A DNA stretch of 12,266 nt from Gammaproteobacteria bacterium. GTDB taxonomy: Bacteria > Pseudomonadota > Gammaproteobacteria > Pseudomonadales > Cellvibrionaceae. The stretch covers positions 1-12,266 of the forward strand of contig JAGKWY010000112.1 in the NCBI GenBank assembly GCA_021151625.1. Direction: 5' to 3'. Under the pieces are notes generated by a model that saw nothing but the letters and a program-made list of their open reading frames with translations, had not been told where the DNA came from and made no database searches. Position numbers and translations under genes: made by a program. The stretch's first letter is position 1, and the number at the start of each line of letters is the position of its first letter. This document shows positions 1 through 7,102 of the stretch, one piece after another.

Positions 1-179
1 GCATAGGCCTTCATAAAGGTCTCTTGCGCCAGATCGTCCGCGAGGTGGGTGTCGCCATTGCACAGTCGCCGCGCCCAGGTGCGCAACTGCGACTGATAAC
101 GCAGGACCAGCTGCGCAAAGGCATGCTGGTCCTTGCGGCTGACCACCCGCGCAATCAATTCCTGATCGGGAACTGACAT
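1..179 (-). CDS. ECF-type sigma-70 factor, N-terminal part (cut by window edge)
   Basis: The start codon and the first 59 codons of a sigma-70 family RNA polymerase subunit are visible; the rest lies beyond base 1. The protein begins MSVPDQELIARVVSRKDQHA and reaches a DDLAQETFMKAY stretch near residues 48-59. This is the classic region 2 signature (core polymerase binding and -10 recognition) of short ECF/RpoE-like sigma factors. The ATG at 179 is supported by an AGGA at 189-192, nine bases upstream, lying inside the end of the preceding gene. The preceding DUF6249-like gene stops only 5 bases before this start, so the pair is probably one transcript with translational coupling. Family membership is well supported. 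The subgroup, the target promoters and the presence of region 4 cannot be seen here. Confidence 0.88.
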   Translation of the reverse strand, partial: MSVPDQELIARVVSRKDQHAFAQLVLRYQSQLRTWARRLCNGDTHLADDLAQETFMKAY

Positions 180-184
180 GTGGT

Positions 185-1069
185 TTAGTCCTGCTGCCCA
201 GCCTGTGGTTCAGTGCCGGCTTTGGGTTTGTTCAGGTACCAGATAAGGATGTGCGATAGACCCAGTGCAATCAAAATAAACCCGACCGCACCTATATCGA
301 ACCCCACCAACGCAGTGAGGAAAATCAGCAGGCCAATGCCCAAGAACAAACTGCGCACACCGCGACTTAAATCGCCATTCTCGCTCGCAGCTCTGGGCTC
401 ATCACCACGCAATAATTCCACTGGAATATCGCGCCCGGCAGCGAGCAGTTTGTCGATATTGGTATTGATATCCTGCTGGCGGCGCGCCTTGTTGCGGTAG
501 TGGTGCAACATCAGGAAGCACACTAAAAAGATCGGGCCACCAAAAATAAACGTTATCGCCAGAATCGGGATTAAAATTGCCACGCTCAAGTCTCCTGCAT
601 CAAAATCTGCTTCACCAAAGGCCTCTTGCAAACCTTTATCCAATTCGCGCTGCCAATTCTCGTTGCCGCGCATATGATTTTCGTGATCGCGTATCGCCTG
701 CTCCTGATCACGCATCTGCCGCTCCATATCGCGTATCTGCTGTTCGTGCTCCGGCTTCAACCAGCCCTGGTGCTCATCGGATGGAGGTGCAGCTGGCGGT
801 GTATCTGTTGCCGGTGCCTGATCGGGTGCCAATGGCTCGAGCTTGGTCTGATCAACTGGAGCTAAATCACCAACAGTAACTGGATTGGTAATGGGAACTG
901 GATCGGTAACAGGCACCGGGTCAGGTACCGGCATTTGCACCTCTATCGGCGCTGAGCTGCCAACTGGAACCGACGTTCCTTCCAGCTCTGCGGCCAGCGC
1001 AGGCAGGTGCATTGCGCTAGCCAGGGCAAGCACCCCCAGGCGGCGCGAGAAGTTATTCAATAGGGTCAT
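185..1069 (-). CDS. Membrane protein with coiled coil, DUF6249-like
   Basis: A 294-residue protein. Visible in order: a signal-peptide-like N-terminus (about 1-27, ending LPALAA); a proline/valine-rich linker (about 47-67) made of three near-copies of a six-residue unit; a charged coiled coil with heptads starting at R113, R120, R127, R134 and R141; a hydrophobic segment at about 162-188; a basic loop with HHYRNKARRQQD and an IPVELL motif; and two further membrane segments at about 241-260 and 261-279. The membrane core followed by the basic loop and IPVELL resembles DUF6249 proteins, often encoded beside ECF sigma factors. The ATG is preceded by AGAGG at 1078-1082, eight bases away. The sigma-factor gene follows after 5 bases. 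A role as sensor or regulator of that sigma factor is inference; no known anti-sigma domain is recognisable. Confidence 0.8.
   Translation of the reverse strand: MTLLNNFSRRLGVLALASAMHLPALAAELEGTSVPVGSSAPIEVQMPVPDPVPVTDPVPITNPVTVGDLAPVDQTKLEPLAPDQAPATDTPPAAPPSDEHQGWLKPEHEQQIRDMERQMRDQEQAIRDHENHMRGNENWQRELDKGLQEAFGEADFDAGDLSVAILIPILAITFIFGGPIFLVCFLMLHHYRNKARRQQDINTNIDKLLAAGRDIPVELLRGDEPRAASENGDLSRGVRSLFLGIGLLIFLTALVGFDIGAVGFILIALGLSHILIWYLNKPKAGTEPQAGQQD
629..733 (-). repeat. Heptad-repeat coding tract (coiled coil)
   Basis: Residues 113-147 of the DUF6249-like protein fall into five consecutive seven-residue units: RDMERQM, RDQEQAI, RDHENHM, RGNENWQ, RELDKGL. Each starts with Arg, the first four have Glu (or an equivalent) at the fourth position, and four of the five end in a hydrophobic residue. 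The regular spacing points to a short coiled coil just before the first membrane segment, which would allow oligomerisation or partner binding. Confidence 0.7.
869..922 (-). repeat. Proline-rich hexapeptide repeat (DPVPVT / DPVPIT / NPVTVG)
   Basis: Three successive six-residue units at residues 50-67 of the DUF6249-like protein share the pattern (D/N)-P-V-(P/T)-(V/I)-(T/G). The nucleotide sequence is also repetitive, with recurring GATC/GGTAAC/GGCACC words, so the copy number may vary between strains by slippage. It forms an extended linker between the signal peptide and the coiled coil. Confidence 0.65.
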
Positions 1070-1269
1070 GGGATAAGCCTCTTGGAAAAATCCGGGCGGA
1101 TTGCTTAAAGATCCTGATTAACAGAATCCAGTCAAAATGCCCCAACTCATAAACTAAGACACAGTCTAGCGAGGGCCGGATTCAGGCGGTGGGAAAATTT
1201 TTAGCGCGAGACGATGAGTAAAAACAAAGAAATGAAGAGACAGAAGAATGGGCGCAGAGGAAAAGGCAC

Positions 1270-1293
1270 GAAGCCGGTCAATTGACCAGCTTC
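1270..1293 (-). terminator. Hairpin overlapping the mrcB stop codon, possible terminator
   Basis: On the minus strand the bases read GAAGCTGGTC-AATT-GACCGGCTTC, a 10-bp stem with a four-base loop. One pair is a U-G wobble on this strand but a C-A mismatch on the other, so the structure favours mrcB mRNA. The mrcB TGA (1278-1280) lies within it. The following sequence GTGCCTTTTCC has only a short T run, so it may be an inefficient terminator or an mRNA 3'-end stabiliser. Confidence 0.5.
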
Positions 1294-3623
1294 TGCCAGA
1301 AATTTTTGATGGGATTGCCGGCCATTTTGCAATCCACAGTTTCAAGCGGACGAAAATCATCGCGTAGCGGTAGCCAGGCAGAACCCTCGCAAGTTTCTGC
1401 ACTCAACTTGCCCGAAGCCATATCTATCCAATCAAAACTCACTCCTGCTGGCGGTTCTTGCTCCAGGCTGCGGGTAGGCAGTTGTTTCATGAAATCTGTC
1501 CAGACCTGCAAAGCACCACCAGCGCCACTCAACGGCGTTTGGCTGTTGTCATCGCGCCCCAGCCAGACCACGGCCAGATGCTCACCACTGAACCCGGCAA
1601 ACCAGCTATCGCGCTGGTCATTGGTGGTTCCGGTTTTGCCGGCCAAATCAATTGATGCGGGAATCTGGTTATAGGCGCTGCGCCCCGAACCTTCACGCAG
1701 GGTTCTCTGCATCGCGTAGCGCAATTCAAAGGTGGCTTCAGTAGAGAAGCGTTGTTCCAATTCGAGCGGGTAGCGCTTGAGTGGTTTGCCATCCGCCGTC
1801 AATACATCGCGAATTGCGTGTAAGGGTGTATATACCCCTTCAGCGGCCAGCGTGTGATAAATGCCAGCCACTTCCAGCGGCGACATTTCTATCGCCCCCA
1901 GCAAAATTGCTGGCAACTCGGGCACATCGCCCGGATAACCGGCACGCTTGATAGTCTTGGCAACCGAACTCAACCCCAGAGTCATGCCCAGGCGTGCCGT
2001 GGATTGGTTGTAGGAATAGGCAAGCCCTTTGTAGAGCGGAATATCGCCGTGATCTTTTTTGTCGTAGTTTTGCGGCGCCCACCATTTGCCACCAGATTTG
2101 TAACTCACCGGTGCGTCGCTAATCACGGTACCGAGATTAAACTTCTGCGGGATCTCCAGCGCAGTTAAATACACAAAAGGTTTCGCCAACGAACCGATTT
2201 GGCGCTTGGCATCCAGTGCACGATTTAAACCCGCAAAACGCGGATTGGTGTCGCCCACCACCGCGAGAATCTCACCGCCACCCACGGAAGTCACCACCAA
2301 CGCGCCCTGCACTTCTTTGGTTTTGTATTGTTTTTCCAACTGCTCGGTACGCAACTTGAGCGACTTTTCGGCCTGACGTTGCACCATCGGAGACAGCGTA
2401 GTGAAAATACGCAAGCCTTCGCTGCGCAAATCATCTTCGTCGTAATCCTGTTTCAACTGGCGTTTTACCAAATCCATAAACGCGGGATAAGTGGTCGAAC
2501 TGGCCTCACTCGGCGCCACAATTCCCAAGGGTGATGCCTGGCCGAATTTTAATTGCTGATCGTCAATCAAACCTTCCTGATGCATCACCGCCAATACCAC
2601 ATTGCGTCGCTCTTTGGCGCGCTCGGGATGCTTCCAGGGGTTGTAATAGGAAGCGCCTTTAACCAAGCCAATTAATAAGGCGAGATCTTTCGGCTTCAAC
2701 TCTTTTAATGGTTGACGGAAATAATGTTGCGCGGCCAATGCAAAACCGTGAATACCGCGCGGGCCACTTTGGCCGAGGAAAATTTCATTGATGTAAGTTT
2801 CCAGAATTTCCGATTTGCTGTAATGCACTTCCAGCAACACCGCCATAATGGCTTCGGGAATTTTGCGGCGCAGTAGGCTCTGCTCATTGGTGAGGTAAAA
2901 ATTTTTCACCAGCTGCTGGGTAATCGTACTGCCGCCTTGCACCACATTGCCGTGAGTGACATTCACCCAGGCTGCGCGAATAATCGCCAGCGGCGATACA
3001 CCGTGATGCTCCAGGAAATGCTTGTCTTCCACGGCGAGCAAGGTTTCACCGAGCAGTGGCGGTAAATCGGAAAGGCGCACCAGCAGGCGATCTTCTTTGT
3101 CCGCCGGATAAAATCCGCCAATTTCCTCCGGCTCCAAACGCACCAGAGGCAAGTCTGCCCCGGCAAGATCAATCAATCCCTGCACCGAACCATCGGCCAC
3201 ACGCAGCATAAATTTGCGCGGCGCTTCGGTTTTGTCCCAAAACGCAAAACCGCGACTGTGAATGTGATAGGTCACCTCGGAAGATAAGGAGCTGACTTTT
3301 TTTACTACCTGACCGGGCACATTAATATCGCCATCAAAGCGATAACCCAGCGCACGCAATTCCTGTTCAAACAGCGCTGGTGTGAGCGATAACCCCTGAT
3401 ACAACTCCAGGGGGCGCGCATAAACGCGCGCGGGCAGCGCCCATTTTTTACCTTCAAATTTTTCGCGCACTACGGAATCGAGATAGAGCGTCCACACGCC
3501 CAGCAGCGCAATGACCAGCAACAGCCCATAAAGAATCCAGATGCGCACCACCCCCCAGCCATGACGGCGGCTGGCGGGCGTGGAAGATTTTGCACGGCGG
3601 CTAGTGGTACGGCGTTTGGTCAT
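1278..3623 (-). CDS. mrcB: Penicillin-binding protein 1b, bifunctional transglycosylase/transpeptidase
   Basis: A class A penicillin-binding protein of 781 residues, close to the usual PBP1b length. It polymerises lipid II into glycan strands and cross-links the peptides on the periplasmic face of the inner membrane. Visible parts: a basic cytoplasmic tail (1-22), one membrane anchor (about 25-48), a UB2H-like region (about 65-150), and a GT51 glycosyltransferase with EDKHFLEHHG (catalytic Glu at 199), GGSTITQQLVKN (230-241) and RRKIPEA. The transpeptidase carries all three motifs: SLAK (nucleophile Ser 478), SYN (537-539) and KTGTT (663-667). The chain ends soon after the transpeptidase with a short tail containing two Cys. 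The ATG at 3623 has no strong ribosome-binding site, but the basic N-terminus and anchor follow it directly. Upstream lies a large inverted repeat; the kinase gene is divergent. Family identity is very secure. Confidence 0.96.
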   Translation of the reverse strand: MTKRRTTSRRAKSSTPASRRHGWGVVRIWILYGLLLVIALLGVWTLYLDSVVREKFEGKKWALPARVYARPLELYQGLSLTPALFEQELRALGYRFDGDINVPGQVVKKVSSLSSEVTYHIHSRGFAFWDKTEAPRKFMLRVADGSVQGLIDLAGADLPLVRLEPEEIGGFYPADKEDRLLVRLSDLPPLLGETLLAVEDKHFLEHHGVSPLAIIRAAWVNVTHGNVVQGGSTITQQLVKNFYLTNEQSLLRRKIPEAIMAVLLEVHYSKSEILETYINEIFLGQSGPRGIHGFALAAQHYFRQPLKELKPKDLALLIGLVKGASYYNPWKHPERAKERRNVVLAVMHQEGLIDDQQLKFGQASPLGIVAPSEASSTTYPAFMDLVKRQLKQDYDEDDLRSEGLRIFTTLSPMVQRQAEKSLKLRTEQLEKQYKTKEVQGALVVTSVGGGEILAVVGDTNPRFAGLNRALDAKRQIGSLAKPFVYLTALEIPQKFNLGTVISDAPVSYKSGGKWWAPQNYDKKDHGDIPLYKGLAYSYNQSTARLGMTLGLSSVAKTIKRAGYPGDVPELPAILLGAIEMSPLEVAGIYHTLAAEGVYTPLHAIRDVLTADGKPLKRYPLELEQRFSTEATFELRYAMQRTLREGSGRSAYNQIPASIDLAGKTGTTNDQRDSWFAGFSGEHLAVVWLGRDDNSQTPLSGAGGALQVWTDFMKQLPTRSLEQEPPAGVSFDWIDMASGKLSAETCEGSAWLPLRDDFRPLETVDCKMAGNPIKNFWQKLVN

Positions 3624-3654
3624 GAGTACATCAATCCGGTAAAAAGCAAATCTC

Positions 3655-3762
3655 TTGTCTGCGGATGAACTCTATTCAAGACTGTCGGAGACAGGGACGT
3701 CGACGACAAGCCTCCATGGATGGATTCACGGAGTGTCTTGAATGGAGTTCATCCGCAGACAA
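3655..3762. repeat. 108-base palindromic intergenic element with 28-base arms
   Basis: The left arm (3655-3682) and right arm (3735-3762) are reverse complements over 28 bases with a single mismatch (T3673 opposite G3744). The 52-base centre holds CTGTC-GGA-GACAG at 3682-3694, overlapping palindromes GACGTC and GTCGAC at 3696-3704, and TCCATGGA at 3713-3720. No target-site duplication flanks it, there is no ORF of note, and no T run follows on either strand, so it is neither an IS nor a plain terminator. The central words resemble gammaproteobacterial intergenic repeats I recall, with a CCATGGATGG core and a conserved TTCACGG. That link is from memory and unverified. It begins 31 bases before the mrcB start, so it may lie in the mrcB leader. 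Confidence 0.85.
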
Positions 3763-3797
3763 ACAGACTCACAGAATTTACTGTTAAAAATTAGCGC

Positions 3798-3828
3798 GCC
3801 AGTTTACTGGCCGCAATCAGCGATTGCG
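3798..3828. other. Two adjacent perfect small hairpins
   Basis: GCCAG-TTTA-CTGGC (3798-3811) is followed without a gap by CGCAATC-AGC-GATTGCG (3812-3828). Both stems are perfect (5 and 7 bp). They lie between the 108-base element and the kinase promoter, in the divergent gap. They could be operator half-sites or, if transcribed toward mrcB, leader structure. No known regulator site is recognised. Confidence 0.5.
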
Positions 3829-3850
3829 AGCAGCAATAAGTACTAATGCT

Positions 3851-3878
3851 TTCGCAACCACAATGAATTTTGCATAAT
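3851..3878 (+). promoter_or_regulatory. Candidate sigma-70 promoter for the PfkB-family kinase gene
   Basis: TTCGCA (3851-3856, 4 of 6 matches to the -35 consensus) and CATAAT (3873-3878, 5 of 6 matches to the -10 consensus) are separated by 16 bases. The start of transcription would fall near 3885, giving a leader of about 65 bases before the ATG at 3951. Sequence match only. Confidence 0.4.
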
Positions 3879-3950
3879 GCCGCGCAAATCACATCCAGCC
3901 GTTTTTCATCTCTTTGTACCATTTACCGGCACCTCTCACAGGCAGACAAC

Positions 3951-4952
3951 ATGAGCAAGCAATATCACATCTACGGCATAGGCGCGGCCCTGGTCGATAC
4001 CGAAATCACCCTTACCGATGCAGACCTCACCACCATGGCTGTTGCCAAGGGCGTAATGACTCTGGTGGATGAAGCGCGCCAGCAACAGCTGATCGATTAC
4101 TTGCAAAACCACCTGGTTGCATCACATAAGGCCAGCGGTGGTTCAGCGGCTAACAGCATCATCGCAGCAAGCTACTTCGGCTCTAACAATTTCTATTCCT
4201 GCAAAGTAGCCAACGATGAAAATGGCCACTTCTATTTGGCAGATATGAAAGCCGCTGGTGTTACCACGCCATCGCACATCACTCCACCTGCAGGTATCAC
4301 CGGCAAATGCCTGGTCATGATCACCCCGGACGCTGAACGCACCATGAATACCTTTTTGGGTATCAGCGAAACCCTGTCCGTGAATGAACTGGACACGCAA
4401 GCAATAGCAGACTCCCATTACGTTTACATTGAAGGTTACCTGGTGACCTCCCCCACTGGCCGCGCGGCGGCAATTGAACTGCGCAAGCAGGCCGAAGCCA
4501 ACAACACCAAAACTGCACTAAGCTTATCTGACCCGGCCATGGTGCAATTTTTCCGCGATGGTTTAGTGGAAATGATTGGCAATGGTGTGGATTTAATTTT
4601 CTGCAACAAAGACGAAGCTATCGGTTTCACCCAAACCCAAACTATTGAACAAGCCAGTGAAGCACTGAAAAAATATTGCAAACAATTTGCCATTACCTGT
4701 GGTGGCGAAGGTGCACTGGTATTTGATGGCAAGGAGTCAATCAAGGTTGCCGGAACCCCCGTAACAGCGATAGATACCAACGGCGCAGGTGATATGTTTG
4801 CTGGTGCATTCCTGCACGCGATCAACCATGGCAAAGATTTTAAAACCGCTGCCGAATTTGCCAACAAGGCCGCCGCAAAAGTGGTTGCACAATTTGGTCC
4901 GCGCTTACAAGCAGCGCAGCATTCGGAATTAAAGCAAGGATATTTTAACTAA
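3951..4952 (+). CDS. PfkB-family carbohydrate/adenosine kinase
   Basis: A 333-residue cytoplasmic ribokinase-fold enzyme that would use ATP to phosphorylate a sugar or nucleoside hydroxyl. An N-terminal YGIGAALVDTEI strand opens the fold. GGSAANS (63-69) is the substrate-side PfkB signature, CNKDEA (218-223) is the NxxE metal/phosphate motif, and DTNGAGDMFAGAFLH (275-289) is the second PfkB signature, with Asp 281 as the catalytic base. Proteins of this type are usually annotated adenosine kinase; the substrate cannot be fixed from motifs. I chose the ATG at 3951 because family homology begins right after it. An in-frame TTG 27 codons upstream would place the candidate -10 inside the gene and add a non-homologous tail. 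The ribosome-binding site is weak (AGGCAG). It stands alone, with a hairpin downstream. Confidence 0.9.
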   Translation: MSKQYHIYGIGAALVDTEITLTDADLTTMAVAKGVMTLVDEARQQQLIDYLQNHLVASHKASGGSAANSIIAASYFGSNNFYSCKVANDENGHFYLADMKAAGVTTPSHITPPAGITGKCLVMITPDAERTMNTFLGISETLSVNELDTQAIADSHYVYIEGYLVTSPTGRAAAIELRKQAEANNTKTALSLSDPAMVQFFRDGLVEMIGNGVDLIFCNKDEAIGFTQTQTIEQASEALKKYCKQFAITCGGEGALVFDGKESIKVAGTPVTAIDTNGAGDMFAGAFLHAINHGKDFKTAAEFANKAAAKVVAQFGPRLQAAQHSELKQGYFN

Positions 4953-4969
4953 CTCAACTTGTTGTTGAT

Positions 4970-4994
4970 CGGGTGGGTAACACCACCCGTTATT
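4970..4994 (+). terminator. Terminator-like hairpin after the kinase gene
   Basis: CGGGTGG (4970-4976) pairs with CCACCCG (4983-4989) around a six-base loop, giving a 7-bp GC-rich stem 17 bases after the stop codon. It is followed by TTATT rather than a long T run, so termination may be partial. The metallopeptidase gene starts 28 bases further on, so read-through transcription is possible. Confidence 0.55.
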
Positions 4995-5022
4995 GAAATT
5001 ACAATAATTTTTAGGGATAGAT

Positions 5023-6711
5023 ATGATTTACCGCTACAGGTTAAAAATAATTGCTGGATTAGTATTAACAGGAATTGCAGCATACACTAGTGCTAAACAA
5101 GCACCGCAGATTATTGTTAGCCCGCTAGATAGTACGCGCATACAACTTGAATACAAACTACCCAAACACTGCGATACTCTCGCGCTGCTGCAACCTTACG
5201 GCGAACGCACCAGTGAGTTACGCCAACAATGGCAACCGCTGAATAAATGCAGCGCAATCACAGCGCAAGGAAATATCCTTAATAACCGCGAGTGCAGCTC
5301 CATCCGCTTTGCCATCCCGATCCAGGCCTCCACACTGGATAGAATTTACCCCGTTGCCTACCCGCTGGACGAACAAGGCGTACTGATTCATACCGCTACC
5401 ATGGCAATCAACGACCAATGCGGCGAACCGCATTGGCAATTTAAATCACCCCAAGGGACAATTATTCTTGACGGAAAAAATCGCGGCAAACAAGTAGCGA
5501 TTGCGCAATACAAAAAACCATCGATCAACTACACGGGCGTATTTTTAAGTTATTTACCACGCACCAAAATGCCCGGCATCATTAGCGCCCAGAAGACACC
5601 GGAGTGGATCAAAACCAGCATAACTACAGCGGCACAAGATATTTCGCACTATTACCAACAGCGCTACTCCCGCATAAACCAGCGATCTGCATATTTATTT
5701 GTCAGTAATACCAAAGCCAATCAATACCCCCAAATGCAAGCGGATGTTTCAAATCCGGCGATGATTCGTTTTGGTTTTATTAACTACCCCGAACAGGGCG
5801 ACCCTAAAAATCAATTAACCATTATGCAAACCACTGCCCATGAGTTTGCACATAGGTTGCAACCAGAACAGATCAAAACCACACCCTTTATTAGTGAAGG
5901 TGGAGCCGAAGTTGTTCGCTGGTTCAGCAATTACCACATGGGTTGGATAAATAAAAATGAATTCAGCCGCGAGCTGAGTATGGACATTAGTGCCTGCCTT
6001 GAGTTCACCAAAAGGCAAGCCTGGAAATCAATCCCCCACCAACAGCAAAGCACAGGCTACGTACCCTATAAATGCGGGTTCGCTTTACACGCCATTGGTT
6101 TGGCTTCTCGCAAAGGAGCAGAAAGTGCTGAGGAAACCTTGCATCAGTACTATCAGCAAAAGAATCCATCCGACTTTGCCCAAGCAATTGAGTGTGGGCA
6201 AAAAGAAAATTGCGCTGCACAATGGCTGTCGCAAGTACTCAATAGCGATGAACCATTAATCAACCTAATAGATCGACAATTACATCAACTTGGGTTGATC
6301 AATAAAAAATACTTCGCGCTGCCAGACAACCCGGCCACACACCTCAGCGCCAATGCGTTAATGCAACTGGTGCAAGAAGATTGTGGCCCCGCTGGCTTCT
6401 GGACTAACAGTGATCACTTTTTGTTGGATACCGCTCACACCACCTGCAAAACACTGGTAAACAACGGAAAAGTGCGCAGTGTAAATGGTGTTTCCTATTT
6501 TACTGATCCTATAAAAGCAATCGCACAACAAAACCTTGGCTGCACCAGGCAGGGCTTTGTCATGCTGGAGTTTTTAGATCACCAATCAATCAAAGTTCCC
6601 TGCACGCAAGAATATGTTTTACAAGAGACTTATTTCGACTTGGATGCGGATAAATTATTAGCATTAATGGACAAGCAAAAAACTGCCAAGCCACTGTCCA
6701 CCCATAAATAG
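5023..6711 (+). CDS. Putative secreted zinc metallopeptidase (HEFAH...SEGGAE)
   Basis: A 562-residue protein of no named family that I recognise. It starts with a typical signal peptide (basic MIYRYRLK, hydrophobic IIAGLVLTGIAA, likely cleavage after residue 24 in TSA-KQ). There is no lipobox Cys, so it should be a soluble periplasmic or secreted protein. The key motif is HEFAH (273-277), the zinc-binding HExxH with catalytic Glu 274. SEGGAE follows at 291-296. E292 (by motif resemblance to xEGxAE) or E296 (HExxH-x18-E spacing as in M1 enzymes) would be the third zinc ligand of a gluzincin-type peptidase. The roughly 250 residues before the motif look like a separate beta-rich region. Several Cys are scattered along the mature chain, which fits disulfides outside the cytoplasm. 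AGGGA at 5013-5017 supports the start. The 3' end overlaps the convergent DUF1294 gene by 48 bases. Peptidase activity is inferred from motifs; the substrate is unknown. Confidence 0.72.
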   Translation: MIYRYRLKIIAGLVLTGIAAYTSAKQAPQIIVSPLDSTRIQLEYKLPKHCDTLALLQPYGERTSELRQQWQPLNKCSAITAQGNILNNRECSSIRFAIPIQASTLDRIYPVAYPLDEQGVLIHTATMAINDQCGEPHWQFKSPQGTIILDGKNRGKQVAIAQYKKPSINYTGVFLSYLPRTKMPGIISAQKTPEWIKTSITTAAQDISHYYQQRYSRINQRSAYLFVSNTKANQYPQMQADVSNPAMIRFGFINYPEQGDPKNQLTIMQTTAHEFAHRLQPEQIKTTPFISEGGAEVVRWFSNYHMGWINKNEFSRELSMDISACLEFTKRQAWKSIPHQQQSTGYVPYKCGFALHAIGLASRKGAESAEETLHQYYQQKNPSDFAQAIECGQKENCAAQWLSQVLNSDEPLINLIDRQLHQLGLINKKYFALPDNPATHLSANALMQLVQEDCGPAGFWTNSDHFLLDTAHTTCKTLVNNGKVRSVNGVSYFTDPIKAIAQQNLGCTRQGFVMLEFLDHQSIKVPCTQEYVLQETYFDLDADKLLALMDKQKTAKPLSTHK

Positions 6712-7080
6712 CCAATCAAACCATAATAATTGATGTGCAATAACAGTTAGCCAAAACACTATTTGAAACGGAATTTTTTTAGTTTTATGACGAAACTGTT
6801 GTTGCGCAATCAATGCGCCCAACCAACCGCCAATCAGCGACCAAAAGTGTAAATTCGCCTCGGGGATACGCCACTCGTTGCGTTTTGCGCGACGCTTATC
6901 ATTCCAGTAAAAATAGTAAGCCAACAAGTTGGTAAACAAGAACACCAATACCGGAACAGGTGTTTTAAAACTACTGAATGTATTTATAACACCCGCAATT
7001 GGCAACAAGACCAGCACAACAACGCCAGCCCATGGAATTGAATTTTTATTTGCTCTGCTCACACCGGTATTGATAGTCAT
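6664..7080 (-). CDS. DUF1294 family membrane protein
   Basis: A 138-residue inner-membrane protein. It has hydrophobic segments at about 17-35, 42-58 and 105-125, and a shorter amphipathic or membrane stretch at about 78-93. The family pattern is clear: YFYWNDKRRAKRNEWRIPE (56-74), then LIGGWLGAL (82-90), then FRHKTKK (96-102). These are the conserved blocks of DUF1294, whose function is unknown; some relatives carry an N-terminal cold-shock domain, absent here. The ATG at 7080 has no good ribosome-binding site. A GTG at codon 7 is an alternative, but neither start is clearly marked. Upstream is a 28-base purine tract (pyrimidine on the coding strand). The last 16 codons, including the stop, lie antisense to the metallopeptidase end. 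Confidence 0.87.
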   Translation of the reverse strand: MTINTGVSRANKNSIPWAGVVVLVLLPIAGVINTFSSFKTPVPVLVFLFTNLLAYYFYWNDKRRAKRNEWRIPEANLHFWSLIGGWLGALIAQQQFRHKTKKIPFQIVFWLTVIAHQLLWFDWLFMGGQWLGSFLLVH

Positions 7081-7102
7081 AGCAGCTAATAGGAGAAAAT
7101 GC

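Noticed and set aside
1282..1674. 130-codon open frame antisense to mrcB
   Set aside because: It is a shadow of the conserved transpeptidase coding region, with no domain or start signal.
3655..3762. Reading the 108-base palindrome as a minimal transposon or as an intrinsic terminator
   Set aside because: The flanks show no target duplication, and no T run follows either arm, so it is kept as an intergenic repeat of unknown type.
3870..3950. In-frame TTG start extending the PfkB-family kinase by 27 residues
   Set aside because: The extra residues do not resemble the family, and the candidate -10 element lies within the extension. The ATG at 3951 gives the expected N-terminus.
4436..4867. 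143-codon open frame antisense to the kinase gene
   Set aside because: It lies entirely opposite a well-supported gene, shows no recognisable domain and no ribosome-binding site, and is explained by the codon bias of the true frame.
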